A stretch of DNA of 43,126 bases from Nostoc calcicola FACHB-3891 (GCF_014697355.1 NZ_JACJRQ010000059.1:1-43126); one strand, 5' to 3'. Shown: positions 1 through 9,020, counted from the stretch's first letter. A program made the numbers and translations. The notes: generated by a model from the letters alone, not told the origin.

Positions 1-99
1 CGCCGTCAAGCTAGGTCTGTGATTGATTTTTTTGCACAGGCTTTAATTGCTAATTCTAGTAACTCCCTGTCTCGCCCTTCTTTACTTCCTCAATATTAG
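1..99 (+). CDS. C-terminal tail of an unidentified gene cut by the window edge
   Basis: Frame 1 is open from the first base to a TAG at 97-99 and gives 32 residues ending SRPSLLPQY. The other two forward frames stop within the first 25 bases. The composition looks coding, but the piece is too short to assign to a family, and it could be chance. The following 150 bases up to the next gene contain one HIP1 octamer near 185 and no other recognisable element. Confidence 0.35.
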   Translation, partial: RRQARSVIDFFAQALIANSSNSLSRPSLLPQY

Positions 100-250
100 A
101 CCTGAATCCTTACGAGAATTGTTGTGAGTATTGATGTTTTAAAGAGTTAGATATTATGCACAGATAATAGATATTGGTAATGAGCGATCGCTTGATTATA
201 TGTTCTGTTTGAGGTATCCATAATTTATTTTAGTATACTCCCCAAAACTT

Positions 251-880
251 ATGACGCAAACAATTCAAGCAAAGGATATCGACTTACGTTACTTAATCGA
301 CAATTTTGGGATTCAGTTAGTTTTAGATGAATCATTCTTTGGCGAATGGCAAGAAGATTTACCAGAAATTACTAATTTAGATAGAAAACTTTTAGACAAG
401 GTAAAAACAGGCTATATCAATCTTCTTAATTACCCGTCTTTACTAGAAGATGTTGTCAGAATGGCAATTGTAGATCCATTACTTTTTATTGGGGATTTTT
501 ATCTAGCTCCTTTTTATGTAAAATCAGAAGAATCTATAGATATTGCTGTGCAAGATGAAGATATAATCATCAGAGGTAGAATAGATACCTTAGTTTTAAA
601 AGAGCAATTATGGGTGATGATTATTGAGTCTAAAATAGCTTCATTTTCAATTGAAGAAGGACTCGCACAAATTCTAGCTTATATGTTAGGAAATCCATAT
701 TTTTCTCAACCAAATTTTGGTATGATTGCCACGGGAAGCGAGTTCATTTTCGTGAAATTAGCGCCAGGAAATCCACCGCGTTATGCTTTATCAAAGGGTT
801 TTTTGATCCGAAATCCGGGAAATGAATTGTACGACGTGCTACGCATCCTGAAACGCCTAACTCAGTTGGTGAGTGCTTAA
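251..880 (+). CDS. PD-(D/E)XK nuclease-like protein (type I restriction HsdR N-terminal-like)
   Basis: A 209-residue protein of a type common in filamentous cyanobacteria and usually labelled 'restriction endonuclease subunit R', although it has no helicase part. The N-terminus, from residue 4 (TIQAKDIDLRYLIDNFGIQ), is the family lead-in. The centre carries a nuclease-fold signature: D112 in RGRIDTL, then E126-S-K128 in the strand VMIIESK, and Q140 in the next helix. These fit the D..ExK..Q pattern of the PD-(D/E)XK superfamily. It stands alone, with no HsdM or HsdS nearby, so a role in restriction is not shown. A broken relative of the same N-terminus lies at 39576-39780. The ATG start follows an A/T-rich leader with no strong ribosome binding site. 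The fold assignment is reasonably secure; substrate and role are unknown. Confidence 0.7.
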   Translation: MTQTIQAKDIDLRYLIDNFGIQLVLDESFFGEWQEDLPEITNLDRKLLDKVKTGYINLLNYPSLLEDVVRMAIVDPLLFIGDFYLAPFYVKSEESIDIAVQDEDIIIRGRIDTLVLKEQLWVMIIESKIASFSIEEGLAQILAYMLGNPYFSQPNFGMIATGSEFIFVKLAPGNPPRYALSKGFLIRNPGNELYDVLRILKRLTQLVSA

Positions 881-966
881 ATCTTATAAGAAGAATTCAG
901 AACTCAGGAGTCAGAATTCAGTATGAACAAGGCCATCGCCCAGACTAGCATCACTTAATTATTCAT

Positions 967-1854
967 CTATATATTTCTAAAATCAATCATCGTCTGGCGA
1001 TAAGCATCTGGCAAACCTGTATCGAAACACTTACCTTTAACAACATATCCTGTCATTCCTTCTTCTTGGCGCAATCTTTCCAGACAAGATGTTAACTGAA
1101 ATTCACCTCGTTCTCGGAAATTTTGGTTAATGTGTTCTGCGAGAAAGTCAAAAATTTTCGGCGTTAGTAAATACAAGCCAAATATAGCTAGAAACTCATT
1201 TTCTGCCATTGCTTCGACACGCAAATGCTTTTGTGCATATTCAATAGTGGGTTTTTCATATAGTTGTGTAACTTTGAGAATCGAGTTTAACTCTTGCCAA
1301 ACACCTGTTACACACCCTGCTTTATGAATAATTTCTGCTGGCATTGCAGTTAAACTAACAACACTTTGATTAACTGTTTCGTAAACATCCAAAACTTGAC
1401 TAGCACAAGATTTATCAGAATGAGATGCATAAATGTGGTCACCCAGCATTAACAGAAAAGGCTCATTTTGTACCCAATTTTTAGCACAAAATACCGCATG
1501 ACCGTAGCCTAATTGTTCCTCTTGCAATAAGATAGTAATTTTGCTACCTAAATCTTGTAAATATCGGCTATATTCTTGATTTTGCGGTGAAAGTTTGGCT
1601 AAAAGTTCTTTTTTGGGCGGTTTTTTTAATAAATTTTCAAATATTTCTTTGTCGTCTGGCTGCACAACTATTGCCACTTCTGTAATTCCAGCGTTAATTG
1701 CCTCTTCAATAATTGCCAGAATCACAGGTTTTGCCCTACCATCTCGATCGATAATCGGGAAAAGTTCTTTTTTAACAACTTTCGTAGCCGGAAACAAACG
1801 AGTGCCAAAACCAGCTACCGGAATCACTGCTTTTTTAACTTGAGCTTTTTGCAT
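967..1854 (-). CDS. Sugar-phosphate nucleotidyltransferase (UTP-glucose-1-phosphate uridylyltransferase-like)
   Basis: A 295-residue NTP-transferase of the GalU type, expected to join glucose-1-phosphate (or a related sugar phosphate) to a nucleotide for envelope polysaccharide synthesis. The N-terminus carries the nucleotide-binding loop GFGTRLFPATK followed by VKKELFPI, which matches the GxGTR...PATK..PKE pattern of GalU. LMLGDHIY is the metal/nucleotide D-containing motif, and IFGLYLLTPKIFD lies in the C-terminal half. The frame is open 38 codons further upstream, but that extension is pure repeat translation (TLPTLPTLPHLPHLP), so the ATG at 1854 (MQKAQVKKAVIPVAGFG) is chosen. hemW lies upstream on the same strand across a 164 bp repeat-filled gap. 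Enzyme class is well supported; the exact sugar and nucleotide are not. Confidence 0.8.
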   Translation of the reverse strand: MQKAQVKKAVIPVAGFGTRLFPATKVVKKELFPIIDRDGRAKPVILAIIEEAINAGITEVAIVVQPDDKEIFENLLKKPPKKELLAKLSPQNQEYSRYLQDLGSKITILLQEEQLGYGHAVFCAKNWVQNEPFLLMLGDHIYASHSDKSCASQVLDVYETVNQSVVSLTAMPAEIIHKAGCVTGVWQELNSILKVTQLYEKPTIEYAQKHLRVEAMAENEFLAIFGLYLLTPKIFDFLAEHINQNFRERGEFQLTSCLERLRQEEGMTGYVVKGKCFDTGLPDAYRQTMIDFRNI

Positions 1855-1857
1855 AAA

Positions 1858-2010
1858 AGGAATGGGGAGATGAGGGAGATGAGGGAGTGTGGGGAGTGTA
1901 GGGAGTGTGGGGAGAGAGGGGGAAAATATTTGTTCTCCATCCTCCCACACCTCCCACACCTCCCACACTCCAAACTCCTAACTCCTCACTCTTAACTCCT
2001 AACTCAGCAC
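1858..2010. repeat. Tandem short-repeat tract with complementary arms
   Basis: A purine-rich run of GGGAGAT/GAGGGAG and GGGAGTGTG units (about 1863-1922) is followed by a complementary pyrimidine-rich run of CTCCCACAC units (about 1943-1971) and CTCCTAACTC units. The two halves can pair as a long imperfect hairpin. This is the short tandemly repeated repetitive sequence style of Nostocales. It separates the nucleotidyltransferase gene from hemW and extends the former's open frame artificially. Confidence 0.8.
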
Positions 2011-2018
2011 TCACTGTT

Positions 2019-3188
2019 TCACCCCAACTTTTCAAATAACTCTGCCAAAACCACATTAGAAAACAAAAACCCTTGGGGATCTGTCAAACGCAACCTTCCT
2101 TGTGCAACTTCCACCCAACCTTTATCAAAATACGATCGCAAATATCTACAAATTTCCTCTACTTTCTCTTCACCAAAGGCTTCCAGGTTCACACCCTCCG
2201 CTAAACGCAACCCCAACATTAAGGTTTCTAACAATACTTCCTTTGGGGGAGTCACTTCACAATCAATCACAGCCCCAGCTTGCACCCATTGGTAATATTC
2301 CTTAGTCTTACGCGGACGAGTGAAGCGTTTTCCTTGAAGATAACTCGCCGCACCCATACCAAAACCATAATAAGGGCGGTTTTCCCAATACACTCGATTA
2401 TGGCGACATTGATGACCAGGCTGAGCATAATTAGAAATTTCATAATGCTCATAACCTGCATCAGTCAAAATCTGCTGCGCCATTTGGTACATTTTGACTG
2501 TGGTTTCATCCGTAGGCAAAGGACCCTCACCCGCTTTGTAGTAACGTCCAAAGGCTGTACCTGCTTCGATGGTAAGATCGTAAATAGATATGTGAGTCGG
2601 TAAAAGCGCCAAAGCTTTGTTTAAAGAATCGTGCCATCGATCCAAAGACTGATGCGGCAACCCAGAAATTAAGTCTAAGCTAAATTCGGGAATCTCGACT
2701 TGGTGGATTAGTTCCACAGCTGCAAAAATATCATCGACCGAGTGCGATCGCCCCGCAACTTGCAATAATTCTTCATCAAAGGCTTGTACGCCCAAACTGA
2801 CGCGGTTCACGCCTGCACCACGATAACCTGCTAAATGTTCTACATCAAAGGTAGCTGGGTCCATTTCCATTGAAATTTCTACCCCAGAAGCAATACCAAA
2901 ACGCTCTTCTAGCTTTGTCAGTATACGCTGTAACTGCCCTGTTGATAACAGTGAAGGAGTACCACCACCGAAGAAAATTGTCTTTAGGGGTTGACCAAAT
3001 GCCGGGGTGATGGCAATTTCTTGACATAGCACCTCAACATATTGGGAGATAGTACCAGATGTTTCGCCCCGCAAGCGATCGCCAACAACAGATACAGGAA
3101 AATCACAATAAAAACACCGCCGTCTGCAAAAGGGAATATGTACGTAAGCAGAACTTGCAATTCCAGAAACACCAAATTTTTGACTCAT
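2019..3188 (-). CDS. hemW: HemW-like radical SAM protein (formerly 'oxygen-independent coproporphyrinogen III oxidase')
   Basis: A 389-residue radical S-adenosylmethionine protein. The N-terminal AYVHIPFC motif continues into CxxxCxxC (C-R-R-R-C-F-Y-C), which ligates the 4Fe-4S cluster. The glycine-rich FFGGGTPSLL and EMDPATFD motifs follow, and the C-terminal part has the HemN_C character. Proteins of this length that lack the extra N-terminal residues of true HemN are HemW, a heme chaperone, rather than the coproporphyrinogen oxidase. The frame extends four codons upstream to a TTG (3200), but the ATG at 3188 (MSQKFGV) is the more natural start. The stop lies just beyond the repeat tract that separates it from the nucleotidyltransferase gene. 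Confidence 0.88.
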   Translation of the reverse strand: MSQKFGVSGIASSAYVHIPFCRRRCFYCDFPVSVVGDRLRGETSGTISQYVEVLCQEIAITPAFGQPLKTIFFGGGTPSLLSTGQLQRILTKLEERFGIASGVEISMEMDPATFDVEHLAGYRGAGVNRVSLGVQAFDEELLQVAGRSHSVDDIFAAVELIHQVEIPEFSLDLISGLPHQSLDRWHDSLNKALALLPTHISIYDLTIEAGTAFGRYYKAGEGPLPTDETTVKMYQMAQQILTDAGYEHYEISNYAQPGHQCRHNRVYWENRPYYGFGMGAASYLQGKRFTRPRKTKEYYQWVQAGAVIDCEVTPPKEVLLETLMLGLRLAEGVNLEAFGEEKVEEICRYLRSYFDKGWVEVAQGRLRLTDPQGFLFSNVVLAELFEKLG

Positions 3189-3439
3189 TTTGAGAAACAA
3201 TTAAGTTAGCCCAACTGCAAATTAGAAATCATGAAAATGAGTAGTTTGTTTACAAGTTTTTATCGTTTTACAACGAAACAATGAAAAATATGAAGATAAA
3301 ACGCTTTGGTTATAATAATTGCAGATATTGTTTGCCTAAACCCTTAGTGTAAGTCAATATTGATTAGTTTATACTTACCGATGAAATAAAAAATACTTAA
3401 CTTTCTCGGTTAACACAGTTGCAGGAAAACAAGACAACC

Positions 3440-4516
3440 ATGCTTGACGCCATTATCATTTTTTCATTCATTCTGGCAGCGTCGGGAATAGGGTTCTATA
3501 GCTTAGAACTACTACCCAATGGCACCTTAGATAAGGTGACAAATATCGAAGCTTTACGTTTAGTTTTTGCCGTTTTTGCCGCCATCATTGGTGGTGCCAT
3601 CGGGCTGAGTTTCCAGACGACATATCGTCGCCTAGAGGCACAAGTCAAAGAAATGCCTGTAGAAGCGATCTTAACTCGTGCGATCGGCTTAGTGATTGGG
3701 CTGCTGCTAGCGAACCTCATGCTAGCACCGTTATTTTTGTTACCAATCCCCGCAGATTTTGGATTTATTAAGCCACTGGTGGCAGTTGTCGGCAGTATTA
3801 TCCTTGCCGTCACTGGTATGAATTTGGCAGATACCCACGGACGAGGCTTATTGCGGTTCATTAATCCCAACACCGTGGAATCGATGGTTGTAGAAGGCAC
3901 GCTAAAACCCGCCAATACCAAAGTTTTAGACACTAGCTGCATTATCGATGGTCGCATTGAAGCCCTACTAGAAACCGGATTTCTGGAAGGACAAATTCTC
4001 GTACCGCAGTTTGTCTTGCAAGAACTCCAACAAGTAGCCGATGCTAGCAAAGATCAAAAGCGGGTGCGGGGAAGGCGGGGACTAGAAATTCTCAACCGCA
4101 TCAAAGAAACTTACCCCGATCGCATCCTCATTAACCCAGTTGACTACGACGATATTCCCACAGTTGATGCTAAATTAGTCCGCTTTGCCCAAGAAATCAG
4201 CGGTACACTGCTAACCAACGACTACAACTTGTCTAAAGTCGCCAGCGTCCAGAAAGTACCTGTTTTGAATGTGAATGATTTAGTAAATGCCGTCCGTCCC
4301 AGTTATTTACCTGGCGACAACCTGGATTTGAAAATTCTCAAAGAAGGCAAAGAACCGAGCCAAGGCATTGGTTACCTAGATGACGGCACAATGGTAGTTG
4401 TTGAAGAAGGTAGCAGTTACGTGGGTGGTGAACTGCGGGTAGTAGTCACCAGTGCTTTACAAACCACAGCAGGACGCATGATTTTTGCCAAACCCCAAGC
4501 CTCAGCATTGGCGTGA
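3440..4516 (+). CDS. Membrane PIN/TRAM-domain protein (YacL-like)
   Basis: A 358-residue protein with about four N-terminal transmembrane segments (residues ~1-130). A PIN ribonuclease-like domain follows (VLDTSCIIDGRI with its acidic residues, FVLQELQQVAD, TVDAKLVRFA, LLTNDYNL), then a C-terminal TRAM-type beta domain (about the last 70 residues, EGKEPSQGIGYLDDGTMVVVEEG). This is the architecture of Bacillus YacL. PIN domains are metal-dependent RNases and TRAM domains bind RNA, so a membrane-anchored RNA-processing role is likely but not shown here. The acidic PIN residues appear intact. The open frame begins at a TTG (3419), but the ATG at 3440 is preferred, with AGGA about 13 bases upstream. 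It is followed by a strong hairpin at 4563-4587. Confidence 0.82.
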   Translation: MLDAIIIFSFILAASGIGFYSLELLPNGTLDKVTNIEALRLVFAVFAAIIGGAIGLSFQTTYRRLEAQVKEMPVEAILTRAIGLVIGLLLANLMLAPLFLLPIPADFGFIKPLVAVVGSIILAVTGMNLADTHGRGLLRFINPNTVESMVVEGTLKPANTKVLDTSCIIDGRIEALLETGFLEGQILVPQFVLQELQQVADASKDQKRVRGRRGLEILNRIKETYPDRILINPVDYDDIPTVDAKLVRFAQEISGTLLTNDYNLSKVASVQKVPVLNVNDLVNAVRPSYLPGDNLDLKILKEGKEPSQGIGYLDDGTMVVVEEGSSYVGGELRVVVTSALQTTAGRMIFAKPQASALA

Positions 4517-4562
4517 GCGAAATGTTTGGTGCAATTACAATTAAATTGTGCGTAACCCAGCG

Positions 4563-4587
4563 ATCGGTGCAGTCATACTGCACCGAT
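4563..4587 (+). terminator. Perfect 11 bp hairpin downstream of the PIN/TRAM gene
   Basis: ATCGGTGCAGT and ACTGCACCGAT are exact complements separated by the three bases CAT, followed by ATTTATTAATTA. The hairpin starts 46 bases after the stop codon at 4516 and is the only strong stem-loop close behind it. The downstream tract is A/T-rich rather than a clean U-run, so a transcription terminator is likely but unproven. Confidence 0.6.
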
Positions 4588-5143
4588 TATTTATTAATTA
4601 GACTCACTTATAGCGTTTCCTAAGCAACTGAGGTACACCCAGATCTCTCCAAATCTTTTTTAACAAGCTTAGTTCCCTTCCCTTTATAAGGGGAGGGTTA
4701 GGGTGGGGTAAAAAATATTTGATACATCAATCATGACTTTTAAAACACCCCCCTAACCCTGTTGTGATTAATTCAGGCCTGCTACCCAGATTTTATATCG
4801 TTATTTAGGCACTCAACCCACAACTAGAGTAAGTTTGTATTTTTACAACACCAGTTCATAAATTACAGCAGTTTTCATGCATTTAGCCCACACTCTTGTA
4901 TTTCTCTCTGCGTTTCTGCGTCTCTGCGTGAGATAAAAAAGATGTAGTTCATTTACCTAAAAATAACTGTAATGTTTTTATGTCTATTAAATTTCAATGA
5001 TTGTATTGAAATTTAATAATATTATCACGGATAATTACTAGAAGTTAAGAGCTACTTTACCGATCTTCAAAATCCAGTTTTTATAAGTTGCATAAACCAC
5101 ATCCAAAAAAACATCAAGTTCTAAAAACAAAGGATTTCTTAAG
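4588..5143. repeat. Gene-free stretch with degenerate repeats
   Basis: No credible gene is visible in this stretch. Near 4689-4713 it carries AAGGGGAGGGTTAGGGTGGG, and near 4748-4760 the complementary CCCCCCTAACCCT, an inverted pair resembling the core of the mini-element at 42.7 kb. Around 4903-4932 is the CTCTGCGTTTCTGCGTCTCTGCGTGAG sequence family that is scattered through cyanobacterial intergenic regions. The last 150 bases are A/T-rich and precede the exported-protein gene. Confidence 0.5.
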
Positions 5144-5620
5144 ATGAATTTACTTTCCCAACATGCTGGTATTATTTTGAAAACTAGTCTCTTTCTCACG
5201 AGTTTTATTACCTTTGCTACTTTTCAAATGACTCCAGTGTTAGCACAAGACGTAGCAACAATACCAGCAATACCTACATTCACAGTAGAAAAAGGGGGAT
5301 TATCTGGTGTAATCACATATATTACTCCTAGTGCCTATGTCACCTCTATTGCTGCCGAAAAAGTTTCTCCAGAAGGAACGTATTTAGCAGGAATTGACGG
5401 CAACGGTACATACATAGTTACAGGATCTATATATATCGATCCCATTACTCATCTTTCAATCCCAAGCATAACGCTCTTTGGCGGCCCAACACTACCACTC
5501 CCAACAATAGAAACGAAAGGTAGTATTAGGGCCGCTGTTGCTGATAAATTAAGGTACGGTAACCTGACACTCGATGAATATACAGCAATTCTCAGAGCTG
5601 CTACTCCCGGCTTATTCTAA
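5144..5620 (+). CDS. Small exported protein of unknown function
   Basis: A 158-residue protein with a clear Sec signal peptide: about ten leading residues, then a hydrophobic core (TSLFLTSFITFATF), then a likely signal peptidase I site after VLAQ-D or LA-Q. The mature part is about 120 residues, rich in Ile, Thr, Pro and Gly, with beta-like strands and no cysteine. It ends in a short helix (SIRAAVADKLRYGNLTLDEYTAIL). I do not recognise the family. The ATG is preceded by AAGGA with about 10 bases spacing. It converges on the outer-membrane barrel gene, so both products may be envelope proteins, but nothing else links them. Confidence 0.7.
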   Translation: MNLLSQHAGIILKTSLFLTSFITFATFQMTPVLAQDVATIPAIPTFTVEKGGLSGVITYITPSAYVTSIAAEKVSPEGTYLAGIDGNGTYIVTGSIYIDPITHLSIPSITLFGGPTLPLPTIETKGSIRAAVADKLRYGNLTLDEYTAILRAATPGLF

Positions 5621-5714
5621 TACACCACCCAAATAAAAATCTTTTGAGTTTTAACTTAATTCTATTAAGGAATTTGTTTCCTTGTTTCCCCCTCCTCTTG
5701 GGACTGTGACCTTG

Positions 5715-8132
5715 TTAAAATCGCCAACCTCCTTCAAAACGGACTTCAAAGTTATCTCCACTCATCCCAAGGCGAGATTCCCAAAAACCACCACTATCAG
5801 AAGAACCATGCTTGATTAATAACCCATAGGATAAATCATTAATGCGAGTCTTTACACCTCGATTAATATCTCTAAAATTTTGCAGATAACCCCCAAAAGA
5901 CCAATTTTGATTTATCCTTTGAATTCCTTCTAGTGTGTAAAAAAAATTATCACTGAATTCCACAAAAGTATTGAACTCCAAACCTGTACGTAGTAAAAAC
6001 TTACCTTGTAAAAATCCTGCTGGTGTCAAATAACCTTTATTTTCAAGAAATATCAGTGTTGGAGCCAAAGAATAGTTTAAATTCTTATCTTGACGAGAAA
6101 AAAAGTAGCTCAAATTGAGATAAGCAGGATTTTGAGAATTTGTGGCGCTATTCCAATAAAAGCGTAAAGCCGGAATGTGACTAGTAATTGCTTGAATTTT
6201 TCCATCAGCATCAACTTTCGTATGGGTATTTATATAACTTAATCCCCCATTAGCATAAATACCTACTGTTGGTTCAAAAAGTCCCAAATTATTATTTTGG
6301 ACATTAAATGTAGAGTCTGCATTCAAGTTAAACCAAATACCTGAATTCATACTGTAATTCCAGTCACCAGAAGAACCTGCCCATAAAAATTCTAGTGTGG
6401 GCAAAGATAGATATCCATTAAAAGCCTGCAATTGAGTAATAATTTCACCAACTTGACTTAACTCAATATGGTCAAAAGCCAGACCAAAAGAACGAATATT
6501 TATTGGCACCTGTGTCATATCCGTTGAACTCCAGTTTTGCACAAACTTATTGCCATCAGAATTAGTTAAAGTTACTTGTGCAGCTGACGAACGGTTCTTG
6601 GGACGAATAGATGTTTGCTCTAAAGGAACAGGTACACCAATAAATGTCAAAGGACCGAAACTATTATTGGAAAGGTCTGCTTTAGAAATGAAGGTTTTAC
6701 TACTTTGTCTCCAAGTGCGATTTCCATCTATAAACTGAACTGCTCGCTGATGATTTCCGGCGCGAATTTGTAAAATACTAGAATTGTTGGGTGTAATTTT
6801 ACTTGGGAAGGTCAATGTTCCAGAAACCTGTTCTAAACTACTAATACGATTACCCAACAATAGTGTTCTGTTAAGTAATTGGTTAATTTTTCTGATTTCC
6901 TCTGGTGTGGCTTTTGTATTTAAAGAAGCAAAATTGTCTTCTTGCGAGAATCGCTTTTTAGCTTGCTGCAAACTTTGTTCTAGGTGCGGAGGACGAATTA
7001 ACTCAAAAATTCCTCCCATGAGCATTCCTAGCGTTGTATTAGCAGTTTGTAATTCATCTATTTCTCGTTGATTGACTGATAAAGATAGAGAAATACCAGG
7101 ATTACTAAAAACATTAGTATAAGTTGCCTGAATTTTTACAGGATCGTATTCTAGTAGAGTTCGATTATGAGGACGACTAAAGTAAAGTCTCTGCCAGTTA
7201 TAACTTTCTTGTTTATTACTCAGTCTAATATTAGTTTGTCTTTGACCTAAAGAAACCCAAAATAAGGAATTCAGATAATACAAATTACGTTGTTTTTCAC
7301 TAATAAAAGGATTTATCAATAAATTTAACAGATCCCAATTATCAAATTTACCTTGTTGACCAATTTTGATACCTGGTAGAGATGTAATTTGAGGTTGAAA
7401 TCGAGTTTTTTCACCTGTTAAAGGATTCCCCCAAGAAAACCCTATTTTTTCTAGAGTTTCTTTGGGAATGATTGTGCCTGTAGTGATATTTCCAGTTTCT
7501 AATAATGGTTGTAAATTACTGGTAGGAAAAGATTGTAAAATTAAGGGAGCATTGTCAGCATCTAAAAATTCAAATAAAGAACCACCACCTTTAGGATTGT
7601 AGGTTGAAGCGGTACCAAGCTTTGAAATATCAGGAATACTTGCAATTAGAGAATTGCTATCGCCACTATTGATAGTAACTCGAGGTGTGGGAGAACCTGG
7701 TGGATTGATAACCTCTCCTGCAATGGATTGAATAGAGAATTGGTTGTTGTCAATTTCTCCTGTTAGTTCTTTAAATGATTGAGGAATAGGCAAAACTGCT
7801 TGTATTCCCCAAAGTTTCTGAGTTAACCTAATGGATTGTCTGCTTTCAATTTCTGTTGATTGCCCTTGGTACAAAATTCCACTTTGCCATCCTTGAGTTT
7901 CCACTACAATGCGATTACCAGGTAGTAACCAATATAATTGATCTTCACGAGGAAAATGAGCAAAGGTAAAACGATTAACTATTGGTTCATCTCTAGCAGA
8001 TTTTACAATAAAATCAGTATAATTTTCACCTTGAAGAGGATTAAATTTTGAAGGAGAAAAAGTAAGGTTATCTGTGGGATTAATTATCCAAGGATACTTA
8101 TTAGCACTATTAGCTAAGGAATTAAATATCAA
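5715..8132 (-). CDS. Outer-membrane beta-barrel-like protein, 3' part of a frameshifted gene
   Basis: 805 codons of an unrecognised large protein. The last ~250 residues alternate polar and aromatic/hydrophobic positions (for example LNLSYFFSRQDKNLNYSL and FRDINRGVKTRINDLSYG) and end in phenylalanine (FEGGWRF), as outer-membrane barrel proteins do. The N-terminal half (residues ~40-160) looks like soluble beta domains. There is no signal peptide in this frame, and the nominal start is a TTG at 8132 that lies inside the end of the preceding frame (8129-8551). That frame supplies the export-like N-terminus. Adding one base to the nine-A run at about 8144-8152 joins the two frames smoothly (VLKKKTLQLLIFNSLANS). 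It is therefore probably one ~945-residue gene that is frameshifted or expressed by slippage. Its function is unknown. Confidence 0.6.
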   Translation of the reverse strand: MIFNSLANSANKYPWIINPTDNLTFSPSKFNPLQGENYTDFIVKSARDEPIVNRFTFAHFPREDQLYWLLPGNRIVVETQGWQSGILYQGQSTEIESRQSIRLTQKLWGIQAVLPIPQSFKELTGEIDNNQFSIQSIAGEVINPPGSPTPRVTINSGDSNSLIASIPDISKLGTASTYNPKGGGSLFEFLDADNAPLILQSFPTSNLQPLLETGNITTGTIIPKETLEKIGFSWGNPLTGEKTRFQPQITSLPGIKIGQQGKFDNWDLLNLLINPFISEKQRNLYYLNSLFWVSLGQRQTNIRLSNKQESYNWQRLYFSRPHNRTLLEYDPVKIQATYTNVFSNPGISLSLSVNQREIDELQTANTTLGMLMGGIFELIRPPHLEQSLQQAKKRFSQEDNFASLNTKATPEEIRKINQLLNRTLLLGNRISSLEQVSGTLTFPSKITPNNSSILQIRAGNHQRAVQFIDGNRTWRQSSKTFISKADLSNNSFGPLTFIGVPVPLEQTSIRPKNRSSAAQVTLTNSDGNKFVQNWSSTDMTQVPINIRSFGLAFDHIELSQVGEIITQLQAFNGYLSLPTLEFLWAGSSGDWNYSMNSGIWFNLNADSTFNVQNNNLGLFEPTVGIYANGGLSYINTHTKVDADGKIQAITSHIPALRFYWNSATNSQNPAYLNLSYFFSRQDKNLNYSLAPTLIFLENKGYLTPAGFLQGKFLLRTGLEFNTFVEFSDNFFYTLEGIQRINQNWSFGGYLQNFRDINRGVKTRINDLSYGLLIKHGSSDSGGFWESRLGMSGDNFEVRFEGGWRF

Positions 8133-8551
8133 TAATTGTAGAGTTTTTTTTTCAAAACTGGATTGCCGTTTTGCTCGCTTGGAGTAATTGGTTCTATAGT
8201 GTTATTGTCTTCAGGACTAGACTCTGGTGTTTTAAAGGGATTGATTAGTTCAGGTAAATTTGGATTAGGAGTAGGTAAAACGTTAGCTGGTATTTGAGTA
8301 GATACTTGTGCAATAACTACATTTTTCAATCTGTTTTTAGCAACTTTTCTTGAATCCGATATAAGTGCTATTTTTCTATTAGATGTAGTAAAATTAAAAT
8401 AATTTATTAAGCCTATAGTTGGATCGTTTTTTGCTTCTACTATATTAGATATTAAATTATTTATTGATATTATATTTAATATAGCTAGATTAATATAGCT
8501 GTTAACAGCAATTCTTTTAAAGGTTAAGAGTATTTTAATTAGGTTTGACAT
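8129..8551 (-). CDS. N-terminal part of the frameshifted outer-membrane protein gene
   Basis: A 140-codon frame with an ATG at 8551. A hydrophobic segment (NSYINLAILNIISINNLI) may act as an uncommon signal peptide. The rest is a Pro/Asn-rich linker (PANVLPTPNPNLPELINPF) typical of mature N-termini of cyanobacterial outer-membrane proteins. It ends LKKKLYNY immediately after a run of nine A on the coding strand and overlaps the 805-codon frame by four bases. A one-base insertion, or a two-base deletion, in that run fuses the frames without any stop. On its own the product would be a secreted linker with no domain. Confidence 0.5.
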   Translation of the reverse strand: MSNLIKILLTFKRIAVNSYINLAILNIISINNLISNIVEAKNDPTIGLINYFNFTTSNRKIALISDSRKVAKNRLKNVVIAQVSTQIPANVLPTPNPNLPELINPFKTPESSPEDNNTIEPITPSEQNGNPVLKKKLYNY

Positions 8552-8699
8552 AAGTAGTCATAATACTCTAAAGTATGCTCAATAAAATAATTATTCAAAA
8601 CCTGAATTATATAATTATTATTCATAGTAATATGTTCTATTTTTTGCTTTAAATTACAGTTATAAGAATCATATTTGAGTTGGTGAAAAATATAAGTAT

Positions 8700-8830
8700 T
8701 TGTAGGGTGTGTTAGGCGTAAGCCGTAACGCACCATTCTTAAGGCTTTGATGGGTTACGCTGTCGCTAACGCAACGCCAGTCGCCTCAACTCTTGGAACC
8801 CCCGCACAGCGCTGGCTCCCCTACGTATCT
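8700..8830. repeat. Dispersed GTGTTAGGCGTAAGCCGTAACGCAC-type repeat
   Basis: The stretch from about 8700 (TAGGGTGTGTTAGGCGTAAG) to about 8790 (GCTGTCGCTAACGCAACGCC) belongs to a repeat family I remember as dispersed between genes in Nostocales. It contains imperfect inverted segments built around GTAACGCACC and GTTACGC. No gene is supported here. The remainder up to 8970 is A/T-rich with nothing recognisable. Confidence 0.5.
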
Positions 8831-8970
8831 TTTAAAAAATCAAATAGTAGTCCTAAATAAGTCTGTTTAGAGTTGAGAAAAATAAAAAAAGTTAGCAAAT
8901 AATGAACTGACTTAATGGCTACATAGTAATTTTTATTATGGATGATTAACTTATAAATTACAACATTAAA

Positions 8971-9020
8971 CAACTAATTTTCTAGACAAAATTACATAAT
9001 TTTTGTCTAGAAATTAGTTG
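8971..9020. repeat. Long near-perfect inverted repeat (20/21 bp arms)
   Basis: CAACTAATTTTCTAGACAAA(A) at 8971-8991 pairs with TTTTGTCTAGAAATTAGTTG at 9001-9020, with a single extra T in the left arm and a 9-base loop. It lies in a gene-free stretch between the GNAT gene and the barrel gene, both on the minus strand, so it could end transcripts or be a remnant of a mobile element. No flanking target duplication is evident. Confidence 0.7.

Noticed and set aside
1855..1968. N-terminal extension of the nucleotidyltransferase
   Set aside because: The 38 extra codons are a translated tandem repeat (TLPTLPTLP), and the family begins at the ATG chosen at 1854.
8539..8736. 65-codon minus-strand frame upstream of the barrel gene
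   Set aside because: Its start lies in the GTAACGCACC repeat and its end overlaps the next gene's start; Asn/Tyr-rich composition is that of A/T-rich non-coding DNA.
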